Of a DNA stretch of 64,000 bases, positions 8,551 through 17,663 are shown one piece after another. Both the position numbers and the translations under genes were made by a program. The notes under the pieces were generated by a model, which saw nothing but the letters and a program-made list of their open reading frames with translations, did not search any database and had not been told where the DNA came from. How positions within the stretch are numbered: the stretch's first letter is position 1; every line of letters begins with the position of its first letter. Origin of the DNA: Paraburkholderia ginsengisoli NBRC 100965. GTDB lineage: Bacteria; Pseudomonadota; Gammaproteobacteria; Burkholderiales; Burkholderiaceae. The stretch lies in contig NZ_BBJF01000005.1 in assembly GCF_000739735.1 (NCBI RefSeq), positions 248,001 to 312,000 on the forward strand. The letters run 5' to 3'.

Positions 8551-10605
8551 ATGTTCAACAAGATCCTGATCGCCAACCGGGGCGAGATTGCCTGCCGCGT
8601 CGCCGCGACCTGCAAGCGGCTCGGCATCGCGAGCGTGGCCGTCTATTCCGACGCGGACGCCGACGCGAAACACGTGGCCGCGTGCGACGAGGCGGTGCAC
8701 ATCGGCGGCTCGACGGCGGCGCAAAGTTATCTGCGCGTCGAGCGCATCATCGAAGCCGCGCGCGCCACCGGCGCGCAGGCGGTGCATCCGGGCTACGGTT
8801 TTCTATCGGAGAACGAAGCTTTCGCGCATGCGTGCGAGGCGGCCGGCATCGTTTTTATCGGACCGCCGGTCGCGGCGATCGCCGCGATGGGTTCGAAAGC
8901 CGCCGCGAAAGCGCTGATGCACGCGGCCGCCGTGCCGCTCGTGCCGGGTTATCACGGAGACGATCAGGACCCGCAGTTGCTGCAACGCGAGGCGGACGCG
9001 ATGGGCTATCCGGTTCTGCTCAAGGCCAGCGCGGGCGGCGGCGGCAAGGGCATGCGCGTGGTCGAGCGCAGCGAGGATTTCGCGGCGGCGCTGGTTTCGT
9101 GCAAGCGCGAAGCGGCGAGCAGCTTCGGCAACGACCGCGTGCTGATCGAAAAGTATCTGACGCGGCCGCGTCACGTGGAAGTGCAGGTGTTCGCGGATCG
9201 TCACGGCGGCGCGGTCTATCTGTTCGATCGCGATTGCTCGGTGCAGCGGCGTCATCAGAAGGTACTGGAAGAGGCGCCGGCTCCCGGATTGAGCGCGGAG
9301 ATCAAACGCGAAATGGGCGAGGCGGCGGTCGCCGCCGCGCGCGCGGTGAATTACGTCGGCGCAGGGACGGTCGAGTTCATCATGACCGGGAGCGGCGATT
9401 TCTATTTCATGGAAATGAATACGCGCTTGCAGGTCGAGCACCCGGTCACGGAGATGGTGACGGGGCAGGACCTGGTCGAATGGCAACTGCGCGTCGCCGC
9501 CGACGAACCACTGCCGCTCACGCAGCAGCAGCTGAAGCTCGACGGTCACGCGATCGAAGCGCGCATCTATGCGGAGCATCCGGCACGCGGCTTTCTGCCG
9601 TCGACGGGCACGCTCAAGCATTTGCGCATGCCGGAGGGCGTGGAGTTCGCAATCGATGCGGCCGGCTCAGGTGCAACCAGCTCGGGCGAATCGAACCGCA
9701 AAGCGCCGGTGCGCATCGACAGCGGCGTGCGCGAAGGCGACACCATCACGCCGTTCTACGATCCGATGATCGCCAAGCTGATCGTCCACGGCGCGACGCG
9801 CGAAGAGGCGCTCGCGCGTCTAAGCCGTGCGTTGCACGCGTGCGAGGTGGTCGGGCCGCATACCAACGTGGAGTTCCTGCAACGCATCGTTGCGAGTGAG
9901 CCGTTCGCGACCGGCGACCTCGACACGGGTTTGATCGAGCGTCATCACGATGCGCTGTTCGCGCCGCGCACGAAGCCCTTCAAGGAAGCGCTCGCGCTCG
10001 CGTGTGCCGCGCTGCTCACGCGCGAAGGCGGCACCGCGCACGGTGCGTCGCCGTGGGATGCGCTGTCGCACTGGCGATTGAACAGCGGCTATGCGCAGAC
10101 GCTCGGCTGGCGCGAGATCGACAACGGCGAGAACGAACACGCGTTCACGGTTTCATTCGCGCGCGACGGCAACACCCAGACGTTCGAACACGATGGTGTG
10201 CGCGAACCCTTCTCGTGGTCGAGCGGCGCCGGCGAGCACGAGTTCCGCGCGACGCTCGGCGATGCGCGCATCACTGGCCGCGTGTTCGTCGACGGCGACA
10301 CGTTCCACGTGTTCTGTCTCGGCGAGGCACTCGCGTTCGAATGGCAAAACCTGCTCGCGCATGCAGCCGACGCCGAAGGCGGTGAGGGCCGCCTGACCGC
10401 GCCGATGCCGGGCAAGGTGATCGCGGTGCTGGTGGAGCCGGGCGCGGTGGTCGAGAAGGGCGCGCCGCTCATCGTGATGGAAGCGATGAAGATGGAGCAC
10501 ACCATCGGTGCACCGGCGGCCGGCACGGTATCGGAAGTGCTGTATGCAGTCGGCGATCAGGTGGCCGACGGCGCGCAACTGCTGGTGCTGGACGTGCAGC
10601 AGTAG
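8551..10605 (+). CDS. liuD: 3-methylcrotonyl-CoA carboxylase, alpha (biotin carboxylase/carrier) subunit
   Basis: A 684-residue biotin-dependent subunit that carboxylates its own biotin with ATP and bicarbonate. The order is biotin carboxylase N-domain (ILIANRGEIACRV), ATP-grasp with KASAGGGGKGMRVV and EMNTRLQVEHPVTE, the BC C-domain, a linker domain, and a C-terminal carrier domain with the biotinyl motif MEAMKMEHT at about residues 642-650. The length suits MccA. It starts 89 bases after liuC and ends 11 bases before a convergent gene, so no HMG-CoA lyase follows. Confidence 0.95.
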   Translation: MFNKILIANRGEIACRVAATCKRLGIASVAVYSDADADAKHVAACDEAVHIGGSTAAQSYLRVERIIEAARATGAQAVHPGYGFLSENEAFAHACEAAGIVFIGPPVAAIAAMGSKAAAKALMHAAAVPLVPGYHGDDQDPQLLQREADAMGYPVLLKASAGGGGKGMRVVERSEDFAAALVSCKREAASSFGNDRVLIEKYLTRPRHVEVQVFADRHGGAVYLFDRDCSVQRRHQKVLEEAPAPGLSAEIKREMGEAAVAAARAVNYVGAGTVEFIMTGSGDFYFMEMNTRLQVEHPVTEMVTGQDLVEWQLRVAADEPLPLTQQQLKLDGHAIEARIYAEHPARGFLPSTGTLKHLRMPEGVEFAIDAAGSGATSSGESNRKAPVRIDSGVREGDTITPFYDPMIAKLIVHGATREEALARLSRALHACEVVGPHTNVEFLQRIVASEPFATGDLDTGLIERHHDALFAPRTKPFKEALALACAALLTREGGTAHGASPWDALSHWRLNSGYAQTLGWREIDNGENEHAFTVSFARDGNTQTFEHDGVREPFSWSSGAGEHEFRATLGDARITGRVFVDGDTFHVFCLGEALAFEWQNLLAHAADAEGGEGRLTAPMPGKVIAVLVEPGAVVEKGAPLIVMEAMKMEHTIGAPAAGTVSEVLYAVGDQVADGAQLLVLDVQQ

Positions 10606-10616
10606 CGCGGCGAGGC

Positions 10617-11408
10617 TCAGGCGAGGCGCGCATAGCCGGCGGCGCGCGCTTCGTTTTCGAGTTGCTCGATGCGTTCGTAGTCCGTGAGCGGCAGCACGGA
10701 AAAGCCCTGCAAACGCAGGCGTTTTGCACGCTCGGGCCGGACTTCGAGGCTTTCGTTCAGCGCCTCGCGCAGCGCCGCGACGGTGGCGGGCGGCACCGTG
10801 CCGGACGCGATCAGCGGCAAACCCGGCGACGCCGCCGTCATCCCGATCGCGCGAACCCGCCGTGCGAGTTCCGGCATCACGTCGTTGATGAACGCGAAGC
10901 TCACGCAATCGAGCGCGGCGACATCCGCGCGCCCCTCTGCCACCGCTCGCAACGAGCCGAGATGCGAGCCCGTGCGCAGCACCCTGCTGAAGAACATGCC
11001 GGCGCGCGCGAGCGGCGCAACCGCGTGACGAAACACGTTCATGCCGCTATTCGAGTCGTCCTGATTGTAGGCGGCGCGTGCGCCACGGCAGGCCGCGAGC
11101 GTATCGAACGGCGAGTCCGCCTGCGTCACCAGCACGCTTGAATAATGCGCGCCGTCGCAGCCGGGCGCGTCGAAGCGCGGCGTCGCGATCAGTTGAACCT
11201 GCTCGCGCAGGCCGTGCATCAGCGGATAGCCGCACGTCTGCGAGAGCAGCAGGTTGGGGCGCCGCCAGAAACCATGCAGTTCTTCGTCCGGTTCGACGAT
11301 GCGGCACGACGGCTTGACCCGGCGCAGCACGTCGTCAAGCCACTCGCGCCATTCGAGGTCGAGCGCGGGGGTGACGTTATACATCGGCAGGGCGGCGATC
11401 CAGGTCAT
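10617..11408 (-). CDS. PhnD/SsuA-like substrate-binding protein, probably cytoplasmic
   Basis: A 263-residue protein of the type-2 periplasmic-binding fold, PhnD-like: ALPMYNV start, LLLSQTCGYPLMHG, then SSVLVTQADSPF and RGARAAYNQDDSNSGMNVFRHAV. There is no signal peptide, so it is unlikely to be an ordinary transporter component. No permease or ATPase gene is near. Such orphan forms are common in Burkholderia and of unknown role. It converges on liuD with 11 bases between stops. Confidence 0.72.
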   Translation of the reverse strand: MTWIAALPMYNVTPALDLEWREWLDDVLRRVKPSCRIVEPDEELHGFWRRPNLLLSQTCGYPLMHGLREQVQLIATPRFDAPGCDGAHYSSVLVTQADSPFDTLAACRGARAAYNQDDSNSGMNVFRHAVAPLARAGMFFSRVLRTGSHLGSLRAVAEGRADVAALDCVSFAFINDVMPELARRVRAIGMTAASPGLPLIASGTVPPATVAALREALNESLEVRPERAKRLRLQGFSVLPLTDYERIEQLENEARAAGYARLA

Positions 11409-11426
11409 AACGCGATTCTGGCACAG

Positions 11427-11705
11427 CTAATGTCTGACCATTCTGAATTCGTCGAGGCCGAGCCGCACGGGCTCGGTCGGCCGGAAGGTCCACCTCTGCG
11501 CGGCGACAGACAGGATCTCCAGTTGCGCGTCTTCGAACGCGACCAGCAGGTCCTGTTTGCGCTTGCTCGCTGCGCCACAGAACGTGACGAGCGCGTCGGC
11601 GCTGACCTCGAAAATCTGCGCACGATCGTCGCAGCACACCCGGAACGCGACCGTCGCGCACTCCGTCACACAGGGCCTGAACCCTTCATCGACATAAACC
11701 GACAT
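11427..11705 (-). CDS. DUF1488-like small protein
   Basis: A 92-residue protein starting at the ATG at 11705, with GGAG-like purines (AAGGAGAT) before it. Its pattern, a short beta hairpin (TVAFRV), then VSADALVTFCGA, a helix, and a closing VRLGLDEFRMV, resembles DUF1488 proteins such as the clearer member at 56908-57198. DUF1488 proteins have no established function. The frame is open further upstream to 11855, but that extension is Arg/Pro-rich and looks non-coding. It may share a transcript with the downstream PhnD-like gene (18 bases apart). Confidence 0.7.
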   Translation of the reverse strand: MSVYVDEGFRPCVTECATVAFRVCCDDRAQIFEVSADALVTFCGAASKRKQDLLVAFEDAQLEILSVAAQRWTFRPTEPVRLGLDEFRMVRH

Positions 11706-12440
11706 GGCGATCTCCTTGCGACGCCCGAGTCCATAGCATGACAAGCCGTAAGTTTCGGGTATGTGGGAAAACCGGCATTCGTGATGAATTGGCGGCATTC
11801 GGGATTCGGGCATTCGGGCGGACCCGTGTGGCGGAAATCGGCTACAGCGGCGCAAGCTTTTGTAAGCGGCTGCATGCTTCTGGCCGGTATTCGTTCGTTA
11901 CCTGTTGAATTATGCTGGCTGCGCTCGCTGCTGCGATTTCGCATTGGCGGAGGATGATCGGGACGGAGGGACACAGGAGGGAGTCGCGGCAATCGATACG
12001 GTACGGTGGTCCACGCGCAGGGCTGGCGATGGTTGCTCGCGGCGATGTTGCTGCGAGGCGCGCCTTGAACTTCGCCCGATGCAACGAGGGGCGGCGGAGT
12101 CGCGCTAACCGTTGCCGCCCCGTTCGATTCGCTAATGGTGTAAGTAATCCTAACCATTGCTGAATTTCTCGGGTCGTCTGCCTTATTGCGGCACAACCTC
12201 AGGTCGAGCGGTGGCTCACTCGCCGCTGGTTCGCTCTGGCGAACGTCAACGTGACAATACCTCGCCCCTTCACGGTGTTCGCCACGCGGCGCCGAAATCG
12301 ACGTATAAAAAATTGACGTAATTTTGATGAGATTTTCCGTCGGTAGTCATTGTGGAAACTTTAAATTACTTGAACTTTTCTCCCGAAAATATCAAATAAC
12401 GTCAAATGTCTATTTCATTTGAAATAATACTAATTAATTC
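11706..12440. other. Long intergenic region with an AT-rich tract
   Basis: No gene is supported. From about 12290 to 12440 the sequence turns AT-rich (poly-A/T runs, AATTAATT), unlike the surrounding GC-rich DNA, and could be a promoter or an H-NS-bound tract at the edge of the polysaccharide island. A segment at about 12169-12200 resembles one at 17576-17606 (see findings). Confidence 0.45.
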
Positions 12441-12698
12441 ATGGTATTTTGCGATTCTCACACTGTTAAATCCGTGCATGATGAGATGCCCCGATTTTTG
12501 ATGATTGGCGGGACTGACTTGTACGTGCGAGAACCTCCTTATAGAGCAATTTTCTTCTATCTACGCAGAGGTATAAGCGTGGCCGCATCTGAACTACAAA
12601 GTACATCCCCGCGCTGGTTCGGCACCTGCTGCTTCGCGCCATGGCGGGCATCATCCGGGGCTTGTACAAGACCATTCGATTTTGGAAGTAATTGGTGA
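12441..12698 (+). pseudogene. Unrecognised, probably decayed reading frame
   Basis: An 85-codon frame (MVFCDSHTVKSV start) with mixed composition that I do not recognise. Near its end a different frame reads smoothly as PALVRHLLLRAMAG and IIRGLYKTIRFWK before a stop at about 12692, which looks like the C-terminus of a real protein cut off by frameshifts. I therefore treat the stretch as a remnant of an older gene of the island rather than a working one. Confidence in any product is low. Confidence 0.3.
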
Positions 12699-13474
12699 AG
12701 CCTTTAAAGTTCGATGAATGCGTGGGATGGCCGCACAATAATTATGCCGCCCACGGTGCTGTCTTCTGCGAATCGTTCGAACATGAGACAAGCCGGGTCC
12801 ACGGGGTAATGCAGGCACTCGCTGAACATCTTGCCGTCAAAGGCATATGGATTCGACGCGTTAACTACTTGCGCAGCGGAGATTTACCAGGCGGCAATAA
12901 GGATCTGGATCGGTTCGCAAAGACCATCATCGGTGTTCATCGCGCAGTCGAATTGCTAAGGCAGCGTCCAGGCGTTTCCTTCCAGCGGGTGCTGGGCATC
13001 CGCATCGGCGCCATGTTCGCCCTGATGCCCGTTACCGGGGAAGGTGAAAACGCGACACCTCGGGGCAATGTGATCGCTGCGTCGTTGCTCGTTCCCTCGT
13101 ATCAGATAAAGACAACCGACCTGTGTAACCCGGCAGGTGAAGCACGCCGGTTGGTCTGTCCTTCTACCGGGTGTCATTCAGATTGCGCCCCGGCAGATCG
13201 GCTGCCCGGTTTCGGCGCGGAAGAAATCAATGAAGATTCGATCACACTCGGCCCCGACCACCAGGTAGGCACGCTGAGCGCACGAGTCTGGAACGCGCCG
13301 GCTCCATCGAGGAGCCATAGACCGTCATTCCGGATCAACCGTCGGATCCAGACCGCGTCAGCCCGAGTGAGTGACACGGGACGCACCGCGCTTGCCTGGG
13401 CGTGTAGACAGCAACGGGAGCGTATAGATGAAGCACGTCCGCTCCGACGCAGTAAGGAGAGGTCGCATGGATAA
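12692..13474 (+). pseudogene. Degenerate serine-hydrolase-like remnant (alpha/beta hydrolase, S33-like)
   Basis: A 260-codon frame whose first 115 residues follow the pattern of alpha/beta hydrolases found with polysaccharide clusters: a HGAVFCESF strand, HETSRVHGVMQALAEHLAVKG, a RVNYLRSGD segment where family members have RFDYxGxGDS, and VLGIRIGAMFAL where they have GLRLGATLA. After about residue 125 the translation no longer looks like any protein and is rich in Arg/Pro/Ser, which suggests a frameshift or decay. It overlaps the real start of the polymerase gene at 13467. I read it as a pseudogene; a shortened working protein is possible. Confidence 0.4.
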
Positions 13475-14732
13475 ACCTCATGACACGTTGAGGATGCAGA
13501 GCAAGTACGCTCGCCCGGAACGCACATATGCGCAGTCGGCGTTTAACGGCTATTGGTGGGAGGACCCTACGCGGCTATTGCTGTTCTTCATTCTGCCGCT
13601 ATACGTGCTGCTGTCGATTCAACTGCTCGGCAAACCGAAGGCCATCGAACATGTTTATTACACAAACTTCTATGCGTTTGCCGGAGGCCTGTTTCTGGTG
13701 ATCGTGATGGTGGTGTCGTCACTAGGCCGATCGCCTACACCGGTTGTAGAGCCCGTCCCGATCGAGATTGAAGTACGCGCTTTGGATTTCGTGTTCGTAC
13801 TGGCGCTGCTTGGTTACCTGGTCATGATGAGTCAGGTTCTCATGCATCCCGCGATGATCTTGTCTTTCTTTAGCGGCAACACCAGCGTCTATGACCTGGT
13901 TGACATGAAGGGGCGAATTGCCGGTCTGAGCACGCTGACCCAAGCGGCGGTGGCCTATGTGCCGCTGTATTTCTACGTGTTCAGAGAGCGGCAATCAGGC
14001 TTCAACCGATACAAGCTGTACATGATCGTGCTTGGCCTGCTGACTCTCCTGCGAAGCTTTGTTTTTGCCGAGCGCCTCGCGGTGATCGAAATGGCACTGA
14101 CCACGGTACTGATGTATCTGAGGGTGAGGGGCGGGCTGCGGCGCTCGAAGATCATCGCGCTCGGCCCTTTCGCTGCGATTGGCCCGATGTTCGGCTTTTT
14201 CATCATAAACGAGTACCACCGCTCCTGGGCGTCCTACTATATCAACATCTACGACAACCTCTTTGATTTTGCCCTCGAACGGATCTCACTTTACTATTCC
14301 ACCGCGTTGAACAACGGTGCGGGAATTGTGAGCGTTCTCGGGTGGGGCAGCGGCCACCCGATGTACACATTCAACTGGCTGATTCGCTTTCCGGTGATAG
14401 GGGAATTCATCGCGCCGTTGCTGGATTCTAGCGCCGACTTTGATTCATTTCTGAACAACTATGCAGATCCAGAGTTCAACAACCCGTCTGGCATCTTCGT
14501 CCACTTTTATGAGTGGGGCTGGTTCGCGCTCTTCATCGCGGTGATTATCGGCTGGGTCTTCAACCGGAGTTATGCGGGCTGGCGATCCGGCAGCGGCTTC
14601 TGGTATTGCGCCCATGCCGCGCTGTACGTCTGCCTGCTCGAAATTTTACGTGTCCCACTCCTGTTCACCAGCAGACCCCTCGTTCCAATCGTTGTGCTGT
14701 TGATTGTTTTCCGGTTCATGAAGAAGCGATAG
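13467..14732 (+). CDS. Wzy-like polysaccharide/O-antigen repeat-unit polymerase
   Basis: A 421-residue integral membrane protein with about ten hydrophobic segments (first near 30-50, last near 400-415) and a large polar loop around residues 290-350 between late helices, the layout of Wzy polymerases. That loop contains the NNPSGIF segment and short acidic patches. Wzy proteins join lipid-linked repeat units in the periplasm and share little sequence, so the call rests on topology and context. The ATG at 13467 has AAGGAGAGG seven bases upstream. Base composition is lower in GC than the flanking operons, as usual for surface-polysaccharide genes. The repeat-unit structure cannot be guessed. 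Confidence 0.7.
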   Translation: MDKPHDTLRMQSKYARPERTYAQSAFNGYWWEDPTRLLLFFILPLYVLLSIQLLGKPKAIEHVYYTNFYAFAGGLFLVIVMVVSSLGRSPTPVVEPVPIEIEVRALDFVFVLALLGYLVMMSQVLMHPAMILSFFSGNTSVYDLVDMKGRIAGLSTLTQAAVAYVPLYFYVFRERQSGFNRYKLYMIVLGLLTLLRSFVFAERLAVIEMALTTVLMYLRVRGGLRRSKIIALGPFAAIGPMFGFFIINEYHRSWASYYINIYDNLFDFALERISLYYSTALNNGAGIVSVLGWGSGHPMYTFNWLIRFPVIGEFIAPLLDSSADFDSFLNNYADPEFNNPSGIFVHFYEWGWFALFIAVIIGWVFNRSYAGWRSGSGFWYCAHAALYVCLLEILRVPLLFTSRPLVPIVVLLIVFRFMKKR

Positions 14733-15258
14733 ATGCGTCCGTGGATAAAAACTGCGACATAAGCGGATTAGCCACCGACGGATGGTACGCCCGCCAGCGC
14801 GGGGCAATATGAAGAGGTGATTCCAGGTTGGCACTATGTTCGTGGCCGTCGTGTCGACCTGTGCGGCGGGGCGCGAGCGCTAAGAGCTGCGCGCCGGATC
14901 GCACAACGGGTACCGACGAAATAGCACTCAGCGTTGAGCGGCAGTTTCAAACGGTTCACTTTCCTCCCGGATGTGAACGTATTCCCCGCCGCCGACTCTA
15001 GCAATCAGGCCGACGCGCCGCAACGGGCGCTCGATGGGCTCCCTCTGGCCGGAGGCCGGTGTTCTCGACCTGGCGATATGTCGTCGGCCATTCATTTGTG
15101 ATGAGAAAACCGCGAACCGCTGTGTCGGGGTACGGAGCGACGCTCGTTGCACCGCATACACATCTCACTCGAGTCGCGGGAGTCGCCCATTACATCAGAA
15201 ACTCCATTTCACCTTCGAACCTTACACAACGCGCGCGGGATTATTCAGGCTTGACCAC
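14733..15258. other. Intergenic region between convergent polysaccharide genes
   Basis: No gene is supported in these 526 bases. A minus-strand frame at 14928-15161 contains ARVGGGEYVHI, which faintly resembles a GGDEF motif, but the rest does not fit a diguanylate cyclase. No clear terminator with a T-tract was found. Confidence 0.4.
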
Positions 15259-16389
15259 TTAACGCCACGCTCTGAACCACGCCGCGACCCTTGGCGGGAA
15301 AAATCCCCATCCTGAAGACTTGATTACCTTAACTTTTCTCAGCAAAGGCTTCTCCACAGCCAAATGGAAGATGATGCCGGCGCAAACGGCAACGCAGAAT
15401 AACCCGGAAAAAATCAGGCTTTTCGGAGCAATAGAGGGGACATGGGCCGCAAACAGGATCTTTGCTCCCAACGATAGCAAGGGAAAATGAACCAGATAGA
15501 TGGCATACGATGCATCGCCAACCAGGCACAGGATATTTGGCACAACAAGGCGGCGGGATCGCTCCAATTCGATGAACCCGACAATCGCGAATGCACTGGC
15601 GACACCGTAGAGAGTATTCAGCACCGGCGTTTCATGCCCACCCATCGGGTAACATTCGTACATCCCGATGCCGACAAACAGAATGCTGCCAGCGGCCGCC
15701 CAAAAAGCAGGTAGCGACACAGTATATTTCTGTACGACCCAGGCGCTTAGGCCGCCGATCAGAAAAAGAACATGAAGCGGGCTAAATACCATCGACAGGA
15801 AAGGCGCTTCGGATGCCCCGTTCTCCAGCGTGTAAGGAACTATACCGCTCAGGAAGCACAGACTCCCCATAAGACCAATGGCCGCGACCAGCATACCCAA
15901 TGGGCGGCTCAACACCATCAAGGCGAAAACTATATAAAACAGAACTTCATGCTTTAACGTCCATGCGACAATCAACGATGGCATGTACTTTGTCGGTAGT
16001 AAGCCGATGTCCGTCAGAAGATTGGGCCAATGTAATTCGTTCCCTGTCCCGAGCGAAGGCGCAAGCAGATAGACGGGCAAGGTTAGCGCTAGCACGATCC
16101 AGTAGACGGGGTAAATTCGTATAAACCTCTTCCGGACAAAGTCTGTCAACCGGTGCGGCACACCGACATCACTTGCGTGGATGTAAAAGATGATGAAGCC
16201 ACTCAGAACAAAAAAATAAGCGACGCCGGCGTGGCCAAACGAGAATCCTTGCCAGAATTTTTGCGGAAGATATTTGGGCCTGCCGAACACGGCTCCGTTC
16301 AAATGAAACAGGACAACCAGCAAAGCAGCCACTCCGCGACCGGCCTGTAGTGTTTTCAAAGCGCCTGTTTTCGACGGGACGATTGGCAT
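15259..16389 (-). CDS. Acyltransferase family 3 (OafA/YrhL-type) membrane O-acyltransferase
   Basis: A 376-residue membrane acyltransferase that likely adds an acetyl or similar group to a surface polysaccharide. It has the family start (LQAGRGVAALLVVLFHLNG with the key histidine), the FGHAGVAYFFVLSGF motif, RFIRIYPVYWIVL, and about ten membrane segments. I chose the ATG at 16389 (MPIVPSKTG) because GCAGGAG lies seven bases before it; an ATG six codons upstream (16407) lacks this. It is convergent with the Wzy-like gene, and the two probably act on the same polysaccharide. Confidence 0.88.
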   Translation of the reverse strand: MPIVPSKTGALKTLQAGRGVAALLVVLFHLNGAVFGRPKYLPQKFWQGFSFGHAGVAYFFVLSGFIIFYIHASDVGVPHRLTDFVRKRFIRIYPVYWIVLALTLPVYLLAPSLGTGNELHWPNLLTDIGLLPTKYMPSLIVAWTLKHEVLFYIVFALMVLSRPLGMLVAAIGLMGSLCFLSGIVPYTLENGASEAPFLSMVFSPLHVLFLIGGLSAWVVQKYTVSLPAFWAAAGSILFVGIGMYECYPMGGHETPVLNTLYGVASAFAIVGFIELERSRRLVVPNILCLVGDASYAIYLVHFPLLSLGAKILFAAHVPSIAPKSLIFSGLFCVAVCAGIIFHLAVEKPLLRKVKVIKSSGWGFFPPRVAAWFRAWR

Positions 16390-17340
16390 AACATCTCCTG
16401 CGTTCAAAATCGCGGTTGCTGTCTTTAGGCTTGCTAAACCAAGGAGGTAGGGATGGTGGCGACAATTTGTTGCGCCATAGTTGGCTGCCGTTTTGCTGAG
16501 CTATACGATCTCCGGGCGTGTTCGTTCGGCTCGCCACCCGTTGAACCGTTGATATGTCGCTTGCTTCCACACCAGGTCCTACTTGCTCACAAAATCTTCG
16601 CGTCATGTGCGGCCGTTTTGCAGACCTTGCGCGGTCGCTGCGACGGAGCGTTGCGGAAACCGCTCACCACATTGGCTCGTGCAGCAGCGCACAATGGCTG
16701 CACGAGCCGTTGTCTCCAGGCAGTCCGGGAATGCTCCATACCGACACTCACGGTATCTATTGCCGCGACATGCCGCAGTGCTTTTCATGCCACTCACGTT
16801 ATTTTGGATAACGAGCCAGCACCTATCCTACGAACCCTGGCGTGGGGAAGATCACTCGTTGAAGTACTCTACGGTCTCATGTACGCACCTTCGGTGCGGC
16901 AAACTACTCAAGTCGGCCGTATCGCAGTAAGAGATGAGCCGTAGAAGTTCGTTGCTTACTCTTTCGGCTGTCGACATTCGAACGTCGGCTTTATTCAGGT
17001 TCTGATCCAGTTCTATCTCCGGGAACAGAATCGTAAGTTGAATCCATTTTGTAATCGCGATACTCAATCGACAAAAATTATCAACAAGTGGGCGACGGCA
17101 CTGTCAACGATTGTTAATCTATAGCGGAGATATAGGGCCACCGCATGGAATGGCGCTAACATTCGAACGGCGATCAAGTGGAGCAGCGTCAACAGGAAAC
17201 TGAGACGACGCAGCTCGGTTGTTCCGCGCAGAAGGCCCGCGAGTAGAATCCAAACCGACATTTTCCAAAGTGAAGCGTGATACGAGGAAGACGGCCGAGC
17301 GGCATTTTGATGTTGACCATTCGAGCATGCATCACTGAGT
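16390..17340. other. Gene-poor, rearranged region
   Basis: About 950 bases with no convincing gene. Several short frames (for example 16453-16944 plus, 16852-17067 minus) have no recognisable pattern. GC is lower than average, and the right end leads into an IS6-family remnant, so this looks like old mobile-element debris. Confidence 0.45.
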
Positions 17341-17542
17341 GATCAAATTCTTACCGTTGTTCGAAAAGGCTTTCGCATGCACCGATGTCCAGCGGATAGA
17401 AGCTGGAGGATGGATGAGAGCTACGTCAAGGTGCACTGGCAGTGGAAGTACTCGTATCGCGCGCTACTTCGAGAAAAATCAGGCGGCGATGCTGACCATC
17501 AACGCGAAACGGGAAACGTCCGTCGAGGTCCGGCAGGTCAAG
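17341..17542 (+). mobile_element. IS6-family transposase remnant
   Basis: Three pieces of an IS6 (IS26-like) DDE transposase are readable but in different frames. At 17347-17376 the frame gives PLFEKAF; from 17377 another gives SWRMDESYVKV followed by WKYSYRA, which contains the first catalytic Asp of IS6 enzymes; from about 17470 the first frame again gives EKNQAAMLTINAKRETSVEVRQVK, matching the region near the last catalytic residues. The middle of the catalytic domain is deleted and no terminal repeats are clear. It cannot make an active enzyme. Confidence 0.65.
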
Positions 17543-17663
17543 TCTCGGCTAATACATTTTGCCGCGAATGTTCTTTCGGCTCGTCGCCCTTATCGCGGCA
17601 CAACCCGTCGATCCATCACGTGACAGCCGTCGTTTTCAATAACAATCGCAGGTCGATAGCAAC

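Noticed and set aside
14928..15161. Minus-strand frame containing ARVGGGEYVHI, like a GGDEF motif
   Set aside because: Only about 20 residues resemble a diguanylate cyclase; the other conserved parts are missing and the rest is Arg-rich, so it may be chance or a very old relic.
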